Shown here: in pieces, positions 6,958 through 12,231 of the stretch
Layout of the letters: the number at the start of each line of letters is the position of its first letter
Position numbering within the stretch: the first letter of the stretch is position 1
Assembly: GCA_026770585.1 (NCBI GenBank)
Contig: MU647583.1
Coordinates: 78,828-91,058, forward strand
DNA length: 12,231 nucleotides
Source: Baffinella frigidus
Taxonomy: Eukaryota > Cryptophyceae > Cryptomonadales > Baffinellaceae
Direction: 5' to 3'
The notes under the pieces: model-generated
Databases searched by the model: none
Told to the model about the DNA's origin: nothing
Seen by the model: the letters and a program-made list of their open reading frames with translations, nothing else
Made by a program: the position numbers and the translations under genes

Positions 6958-7440
6958 ACGAGGCGTGTAAGCTAATTCGGACCCTTTCGAAAATTCGGAC
7001 CCGTTTTTACCACACAAACGATTTTATTTGTACCACGAGATTTTTTTACAATGCCGTTTAAAACTCAAAAGCTTGCTGGAAACATTGGTTTTTTGCCTTG
7101 ATCGATTTCCTTCTTTACTACACACTTTCGCGGCTGAATCGCTTTTTTTCAAAACAGTTGACTGATTCGAGATCAAATTGAGATATTAGTACGGTGAATG
7201 TGTGGTAAGAAAGGGTCCGAATTCTTCAGATTTCTTCAAAGAAATTTCAGCAGCCAGAAAAAGAATGCTTTCAAATGGCCTTAGTTTGAACGCTCGTTAA
7301 TTATGTTCGGAGATTTTTAGATCAGAGTGCTCAGCGTGAGCTCACCTTCAAAACGACCTGAAGGACTTGGGGTAAATTATTTCGTCTTCCAAATCCTTTT
7401 CCCGTTCAAAAAAGGGTCCAAATTAGCTTACACGCCTCGT
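6958..7440. mobile_element. 483-bp element with 30-bp terminal inverted repeats
   Basis: The ends 6958-6987 and 7411-7440 are reverse complements with one mismatch in 30, beginning ACGAGGCGTGTAAGCTAATT. A near direct repeat, AATCAGT (6951-6957) and AATCGGT (7441-7447), abuts them and fits a 7-bp target duplication with one change. A second, inner inverted pair (AATTCGGACCC..TTT.TTACCACACA, about 6992-7016 and 7197-7223) repeats part of the terminal sequence. The interior is AT-rich and encodes no transposase, so this is a non-autonomous DNA element. Confidence 0.85.
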
Positions 7441-7447
7441 AATCGGT

Positions 7448-7914
7448 GTTGTGAGAGGAAGCGTCTGGACACACGACGAGAACGCTGTTCCATAATATTC
7501 ACCGGGCGACTCTCTTATTTGCGTCACCTTGCTCTCTCCACGGGTTGTAATAACGAGGAACCACTGGATGGCAACCGACACGGATAAGGTTCCGATATTT
7601 GACCCCTGTCAAAAGTCATCATACCCGAGAAACAAATCGATTTTCCTCCAAAAGTGGCCAATTTGTGGGGAATAATTGTGAACTGACCGCAATTCCCGAA
7701 TTCTAGACAGTCGTCCCGCGTAGAAATTCGAACGTGAAATAATTCGTGAAATCAACGTGTCCAAAATTTGCGCCCTGCTGACTCCACGGGGTCCACCCCG
7801 AAGTCACATTCCAGGCTCCGATTTTCAAGCATGTTCTCGGACATTCTTAAGGCCGGCACGTGCGCTGACTCCAAGAGGAAACAGACCCTTGCTGACTCTT
7901 TTCACAACGCTTCG
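7448..7914. other. Gene-free segment
   Basis: Unassigned sequence after the 483-bp element. It has three GCTGACTC words (about 7779, 7864, 7891) but no supported gene. Frames of about 85 codons are open but show neither strong codon bias nor a recognisable motif. Confidence 0.45.
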
Positions 7915-7987
7915 TACCGGTACCGGGTACATGTCCCCTTTGATTGATTTTTTAACACCTGTGACCCTCTTGAGATTACTGGCCAGT

Positions 7988-8026
7988 TTACTACCGGTAC
8001 ATGTGCTTCCTGATTACCGGTAGTAA
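7988..8026. repeat. 12-bp inverted repeat around TACCGGTA
   Basis: TTACTACCGGTA (7988-7999) pairs exactly with TACCGGTAGTAA (8015-8026) across a 15-nt loop. TACCGGTA, itself a palindrome, also occurs at 7915-7922 and 8342-8349, so four copies lie within about 430 bp. Confidence 0.85.
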
Positions 8027-8114
8027 TAAAGCACGTTCCTATCACGCTCGCTGTTGGATAAGGTTATCCAACTGCATCGGGAGGCGAAAAGTGCGTTTCA
8101 CGAAGTCGGTCTCC

Positions 8115-8126
8115 TACGAGCTCGTA
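8115..8126. repeat. Palindrome TACGAGCTCGTA
   Basis: Third copy of this perfect 12-bp palindrome (others at 2571-2582 and 3787-3798). It sits 12 bp before the 187-bp foldback element. Confidence 0.8.
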
Positions 8127-8138
8127 TTCAAGTTCGAC

Positions 8139-8325
8139 ATGGGCTTCGCGCGGAATCGAGGTCAGGTCAGGAAATCAGGAAATTTTCCCAAAAATGGACT
8201 TTTATGCTATCTTAGGCATGGTTTTTATCTCAACATAGCATCTCCCACCCATAAGATGACACAAAAAGGCCAAAATATAAAAAATGTTGCTGACCTGACC
8301 TCGATTTTTTCCGCGCGGAGCCCAT
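8139..8325. mobile_element. 187-bp foldback element with 6-bp target duplication
   Basis: Left arm ATGGGCTTCGCGCGGAA then TCGAGGTCAGGTCAG (8139-8170) pairs with the right arm CTGACCTGACCTCGA then CCGCGCGGAGCCCAT (8290-8325). One substitution and four extra bases separate the arms. Identical hexamers TTCGAC lie directly outside both ends (8133-8138 and 8326-8331), as expected of a target-site duplication. There is no coding capacity; this is a MITE-like element. Confidence 0.82.
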
Positions 8326-8351
8326 TTCGACAACATGTATGTACCGGTACA

Positions 8352-8551
8352 TAGAGCGTTTGCGGTAATTGTTGTCCGTTTTGAAAGTGCGATTTTCCGG
8401 TTTTCCGGTTTTCATTTGCCCCCCCCCCCGATTCATTTGTACTAGAGAAGTGTCCATTTAAAACATTCAACGACCTTTATAACATTTTAAAAAACCGTAA
8501 AACCGGAAAATCGCACTTTCAAAACGGACAACAATTACCGCAAACGCTCTA
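8352..8551. mobile_element. 200-bp MITE with 53-bp perfect arms
   Basis: Arms starting TAGAGCGTTTGCGGTAATTG are perfect reverse complements for 53 bp (8352-8404 and 8499-8551) and continue to about 62 bp with few mismatches, around an AT-rich centre with an 11-C run (8419-8429). The element is bounded by TA on both sides, consistent with a TA target duplication as used by Tc1/mariner-type elements. No transposase is encoded. The arm identity suggests a young insertion or arm homogenisation. Confidence 0.88.
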
Positions 8552-8568
8552 TTGTACTTTTCGGGCCA

Positions 8569-8594
8569 GCGCGGATTTTCTCGAGGTCGGGTCG
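8569..8594. repeat. Half-copy of the 187-bp foldback arm
   Basis: GCGCGGATTTTCTCGAGGTC and the following GGGTCG match the arm of the 8139-8325 element (GCGCGGAAAAAATCGAGGTC, then AGGTCAG) with a few changes. Only one arm is present. It lies just right of the 200-bp MITE, while the full element lies just left of it. Confidence 0.6.
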
Positions 8595-9056
8595 CCGGGG
8601 TCGGGGTGTAGGTTTAGCGAGATCCGATCCGAAAGCAAAAATGCTTTCTCTGCAGATCTTTTCTACGGAACGGCGTGTCGTTGGGCCATGTTGGGAGCAC
8701 TTTAAACCTAAAAAACCTAAGGATACCTTCATTAGTCAACCGCCGAGGCTCGTCATCTGTCCGACCGAGGCTCACACCTCCGTGCGACCTAGGAGCCTAC
8801 GGTAGGCAACCCGTAGGGGCATAGGAGGGTTCCTATGGATACGGTAACGGAAAGGTGGCCCGAAATGGGCCGACAATCCCTTCACAGCCCGCTGTGTCGT
8901 TTCTGGCTCTCAGCAAGCCGCGTGGTTGTGCGGCGTGTGGGGACCATCTCGGGACGAGCCCGCCTCAGGCGGAGAACATAAGTCATTTATGTAGACTTTA
9001 GGATATTGGGTGTTGAGACGGCGCCAGCCTTGCCCCCCCCCGAGCCTCTCCGAGTG
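8595..9056. other. Gene-free segment with inverted copy of 3150-3312
   Basis: 8743-8780, read in reverse, matches 3275-3312 (GTGAGCCTCGGTC.GACAG, then CGAGCCTCGG), and 8954-8970 reversed matches the 3147-3186 tandem unit. The order and relative orientation of the two motifs agree, so this is a diverged inverted copy of a longer repeat. A hairpin GAAAGCA..TGCTTTC lies at about 8630-8648. A decayed relative of the palindrome-element core may lie at 8788-8838. No gene is supported. Confidence 0.55.
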
Positions 9057-9069
9057 CGCCTCGGTGCTT

Positions 9070-9190
9070 TACAGGGGTACCTCGCTCACAAGAAACGCCC
9101 ACCCCCCTAGGACCACCGTAGGGCCCTAGGCATAGGCCTACTGTAGGGTCCTAGGGGGGCTTGGTTTCTTATGAGCGAGGTACCCCTGTA
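9070..9190. mobile_element. Complete GGTACCTCGCTCA palindrome element
   Basis: A 121-bp near-perfect palindrome runs from TACAGGGGTACCTCGCTCAC to its complement, with CCCCCCTAGGACC..CC then TAGGGCCCTAGGCATAGGCC at the centre. Relative to the copies at 11764 and 11989 its asymmetric core is inverted. It is flanked by a 14-bp direct repeat with one mismatch (CGCCTCGGTGCTTT at 9057-9070 and CGCCTCGGTCCTTT at 9191-9204), which looks like a target duplication. There is no coding capacity. Confidence 0.9.
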
Positions 9191-9204
9191 CGCCTCGGTC
9201 CTTT

Positions 9205-9496
9205 AGGTCCTTTAGGTTCTTCGAGCTCCCAACATAGGCGGACTCCGGAACTGGTTCTGTAGAAAGGCCACGCTTCCGGTGAAGAAGTGTCTCGTATTAG
9301 GCTACTTCGTATTACCGCGATGGACCATCTTTATCCGGGGAAACCTATTTTTCTTTCATTTGATTCCAATGAAAATTACTACACGAACAATTTATCATTA
9401 CTAGTAAGAACGAATTGTGTAGTAATTTTCATTGCCATCGAAGGGCCGTTCTTCGCGGGAATTTTCGACGAACCTCGATACCGCGATAGGACTGTC
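9205..9496. other. Spacer with an 18-bp inverted repeat
   Basis: CAATGAAAATTACTACAC (9367-9384) is exactly complementary to 9417-9434. A 9-bp direct repeat TACCGCGAT lies at 9313-9321 and 9479-9487, possibly bounding a small element, though no terminal inverted repeats sit at those boundaries. An open frame of about 105 codons runs from here into telomere-like repeats; I do not accept it as a gene. Confidence 0.6.
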
Positions 9497-10505
9497 CTAC
9501 ACCCTAAACCCTACACCCTAATCCCGAACCCCCTAACCCTACACCCTCAACCCCAAAGCCCAAAGCCCAAACCACAAACCACAAACCACAAACCACAACC
9601 CTAGTCCATCAGGGCTCGCCCCCCTCCATACTCTAATGACATCCGAAGTACAAATTTTACAATCAAGACCACCCTGAACCCCAACCCCTCAACAGTACAA
9701 CCTCAACCCTAAACCCTCAACACTAAACCCTAAACCCTAAACCCTAAACCCTACACCCTAAACCCTAAATCCTGAACCTGAAACCCTGAACCTGAAACCC
9801 TGAACCATAAACCATAAACCATAAACCATAAACATTAAAAAACTGAACACGAACCCCTAAACAATAAACCATAAACATTAAAACCTAATCCCTTAAGCCC
9901 CCACCCCAACGCCTAAACCCCGAACACTCAAACCGAATCCCGAATCCTTGTACAACCCCTAAAACCTGAATCCTAAAACCTAAACCCGAAACCCGAAACC
10001 CGAAACCCTAAACCCGAAACCCGAAACCCGAAACCCTAATCCCTAGACCCTAATCCCTAAACCCTAAACACAAAACACAAAATCCTAAGCCCTAAACCCC
10101 AATCCCTATAACTCAGACCTCAGACCCCAAACCCCAAACCCTAAACCCTAAACCCTAGACCCCAAACCCTAAACCCGAAACCCTAAACCCTAAAACCTCA
10201 ACCCTGAACCCTAAAACCTAAACCCTAAACAACAAATCTTGAACCCTGACCCCTCAACCCTGAAAGCTAAGTCCCCAACCCTAAACGTTAAACGCTAAAC
10301 CCTAAACGCTAAACGCTAAACCTTAAACCCTAAACTCAGAACCCTCAACCCTCAACCCTAAACCCTAAACCCTAAACCCTAAACCCTAAACCCTAAACCC
10401 CTCGACCCTAGACCTTAGACCTTCAACCCTAAACCATAAAGCCTAAAGCCTAAAGCCCAAACCCTAAAGCCTAAACCCTAAACCCTAAACCCTAAACCGT
10501 AACTG
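9497..10505 (-). repeat. Telomere-like array, C-rich on +
   Basis: Degenerate CCCTAAA-type array with homogenised variant blocks: AAACCATAAACC near 9805-9870, CCCGAAA near 9984-10040, and a CCCTAAA run at about 10355-10405. A unique insert of roughly 65 bp lies at 9602-9668. The array stops at CCCTAAACCGTAACTGATCC, immediately before an oppositely oriented array. Confidence 0.92.
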
Positions 10506-10518
10506 ATCCCAAAAGTGT

Positions 10519-11705
10519 TTGTGGTTTAGGGTTTAGGTTTTGTGGTTTAGAGTTTAAGGTTTCAGGGTTCAGGGTTTATGGTTTATGGTTTATGGTTTAT
10601 GGTTTATGGTTTATGGTTTATGTTTTATGGTTTATGGTTCATGGTTTATGGTTTGTGATTTGTAGTTTAGGGTTAATGGTTGAGGGTTTAGGGTATTGGG
10701 TTTTGGGATTATGGTTCATGGTTTGGAGTTTAGGGTTTAGGGTTTAGGGTTTAGGGTTTAGGGTTTAGGGTTTAGGGTTTAGGGTTTAGGGTTTGGGGTT
10801 TGGGGTTTGGGGTTTGGGGTTTGGGGTTTGGGGTTTAGGACTTAGAGTTTAGGGTTCGGAGTTTAGAGTTTAGGGGTTAGCGTTTATGTTTTAGGGTTTT
10901 AGGTATCGGGTTTAGGGTTCAGGACTTAGGGTTCAGGGTTTAGGTTTTAGTGTTTAAGATTCGGGGTCAAGAGTTCAAGGTCTAGGGTGTAGGGTTTAGG
11001 GTTAAGAGTTTCGGGGTTCGGGTGTTGGGTTGAGGATTGAGGGGTTTGGTGTTCGGATTTCAAGATTGGGGTTTATGGTTCGGGGTTTGAGATTCAAGGT
11101 TTGGGGTTTAAACAGGGTTTAGGGTTTAGGGTTTAAGGTTTCGGGCACTGGGTTTGGGGTTTAGGGTTGAGGGTTTAGGGTTTAGGGATTAGGGATTGGG
11201 AATTAGAGATTAGGTATCAGGACTTAGGGTCCAGGTTTTAGGGTTTAGGGTTTTAAGATTTAGGGTTTAGGGTGTAGGGTTTAGGGTTTGGGGTTTAGGG
11301 CTTAGGGTTTAGGGTTTAGGCTTCAGGGTTGAGGGTTGAGGGTTTGGGGTTTGTAGGGGGATTAGGTATTCGGTTCTAGGGTTTGGGGTTTATGGTTTAG
11401 GGGTTGTGGTTTAGAGTTCAGGGATTAGAGTTTATGGTTTATGGTTTATGGTTTACGGTTTATGTTTTATGGTTTATGGTTTACGGTTTATGGTTTATGG
11501 TTTATGGTTTATGGTTCATGGTTCATGGTTTATGGTTTATAGTTTATAGTTTATAGTTTAGAGTAGAGGGTTTAGGGGTCAGGGTATAGGGTTTTGGGAT
11601 TATGTTTTAGGTTTTAGGGTTTGGGGTTTAGGGTTTAGGGTTCATGTTTTAGGGTTTAGGGTATTGGGTTTGGGGTTCAGCACTTAAGGTTCAGGGTTTT
11701 GGTTC
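10519..11705 (+). repeat. Telomere-like array, G-rich on +
   Basis: TTTAGGG-type array in the opposite orientation to the preceding one. In exact 7-bp register it contains nine TTTAGGG units (10729-10791) followed by six TTTGGGG units (10792-10833). Two separate TTTATGG blocks lie at about 10575-10650 and 11430-11535. Many single-base variants fill the rest. No gene is present. The variants do not mirror those of the C-rich array, so the two arms are not recent copies of each other. Confidence 0.93.
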
Positions 11706-11763
11706 TAGAACCGCCTGTATGCGGGGTCAGCTCCACAGCACGAAACCGCGCTCCTCTCGCCTA

Positions 11764-11882
11764 CCCTGTACCTCGCTCACAAGAAACCGCCCCCCCCTAG
11801 GACCCTACAGTGGGACCATGCCTAGGGCCCTACGGTGGTCCTAGGGGGGTCGGGCGTTTCTTATGAGCGAGGTACCCCTGTA
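11764..11882. mobile_element. Complete GGTACCTCGCTCA palindrome element
   Basis: Second full-length copy. The left terminus is altered (CCCTGTACCTCGCTCAC instead of ACAGGGGTACC), while the right terminus is intact (GTTTCTTATGAGCGAGGTAC then CCCTGTA). The core reads CCTAGGACCCTACAGTGGGA then CCATGCCTAGGGCCC. CTCTCGCCTA occurs before it (11754-11763) and after the adjoining CT microsatellite (11928-11937), so the microsatellite may have expanded at the insertion junction. Confidence 0.9.
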
Positions 11883-11883
11883 G

Positions 11884-11886
<3 letters not shown>

Positions 11887-11925
<39 letters not shown>

Positions 11926-11932
11926 CTCTCTC
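11887..11932. repeat. CT microsatellite
   Basis: About 18 uninterrupted TC dinucleotides are followed by one G interruption and a few more. The run directly abuts the right end of the palindromic element at 11764-11882. Confidence 0.95.
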
Positions 11933-11988
11933 GCCTAGCCGATGAAAGTGAGGAGGAAGCGGCAGAACGCGGGCCAGACGGCGCCCCA

Positions 11989-12127
11989 TACAGGGGTACC
12001 TCGCTCACAAGAAAACGCCCCCCCCTAGGACCCTACAGTAAGCCTATGCCTAGGACCCTACTGTGGTCCTAGGGGGTACTGTGGTCCTAGGGAGGTTTCA
12101 GTTTCTTATGAGCGAGGTACCCCTGTA
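11989..12127. mobile_element. Complete GGTACCTCGCTCA palindrome element with internal duplication
   Basis: Third full copy, from TACAGGGGTACCTCGCTCAC to its complement. The core has the same orientation as the 11764 copy. It is longer because TACTGTGGTCCTAGG is duplicated in tandem on the right side (about 12059-12091). No clear target duplication is visible. It is separated from the preceding copy only by the CT run and about 55 bp. Confidence 0.9.
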
Positions 12128-12197
12128 GTCCAGACCTTTCGTGCAACCAACAAGAAAGTGGCCTCTTCTCCTCGGGGTGGCAGTCTGACAAGGCCCC

Positions 12198-12231
12198 GAG
12201 AGAGAGAAAGAGAGAGAGCGAGAGGGAGAGA
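12198..12231. repeat. GA-rich microsatellite at window edge
   Basis: An imperfect GA dinucleotide tract runs off the end of the window. Confidence 0.8.

Noticed and set aside
8535-8732. 65-codon minus-strand frame
   Set aside because: It starts in unassigned DNA and ends inside the arm of the 200-bp MITE, with no recognisable domain.
9287-9604. 105-codon open frame
   Set aside because: The C-terminal third is telomere-like repeat and the middle is an inverted repeat; no motif is visible.

Overview
This window looks like subtelomeric or internal-telomeric DNA from a eukaryote with the plant/alga-type telomere unit TTTAGGG (CCCTAAA on the other strand). Nothing looks bacterial: there is no operon-like gene packing, and almost everything that can be supported is repetitive. 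Land plants and several algal lineages (for example dinoflagellates, brown algae, chromerids) use this unit. A small protist alga with many short palindromic elements is my guess, but the species cannot be fixed from sequence alone.

Layout: (1) 121-2600 is a long, degenerate C-rich telomere-like array carrying a recurring CCAGGTGTGGACC-type motif, interrupted by a foldback insertion at 1927-2187 and followed by a related hairpin at 2601-2664. (2) 2665-5662 is a mosaic of TTTCTCGAG-rich repeats, a 66-bp and a 30-bp tandem repeat, broken copies of a palindromic element, and a 528-bp element (4681-5208) with long inverted arms. (3) 5695-6056 holds a perfect 35-bp inverted repeat next to the only segment that looks protein-coding, an 88-codon minus-strand ORF with strong G/C bias at third positions. 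(4) 6565-8600 carries a foldable segment, a 68-bp tandem duplication and three distinct terminal-inverted-repeat elements (6958-7440, 8139-8325, 8352-8551), each with a plausible target duplication. (5) 8743-9190 has a long-range inverted copy of the 3150-3312 segment and an intact copy of the palindromic element. (6) 9497-11700 is a second telomere-like block in which C-rich DNA turns into G-rich DNA at about 10505-10520, the opposite polarity to an end-to-end telomere fusion. (7) 11764-12127 holds two more copies of the palindromic element and CT/GA microsatellites.

No pathway can be described. The window is best read as a graveyard and nursery of non-autonomous foldback/MITE-type elements set in decayed telomeric repeats. 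No transposase, reverse transcriptase, tRNA, rRNA or CRISPR array was recognised. The most distinctive material is the ACAGGGGTACCTCGCTCA palindrome family (three full and two broken copies), the nested-palindrome element at 4681-5208, the 53-bp perfect arms at 8352-8551, and the back-to-back telomere-repeat junction.
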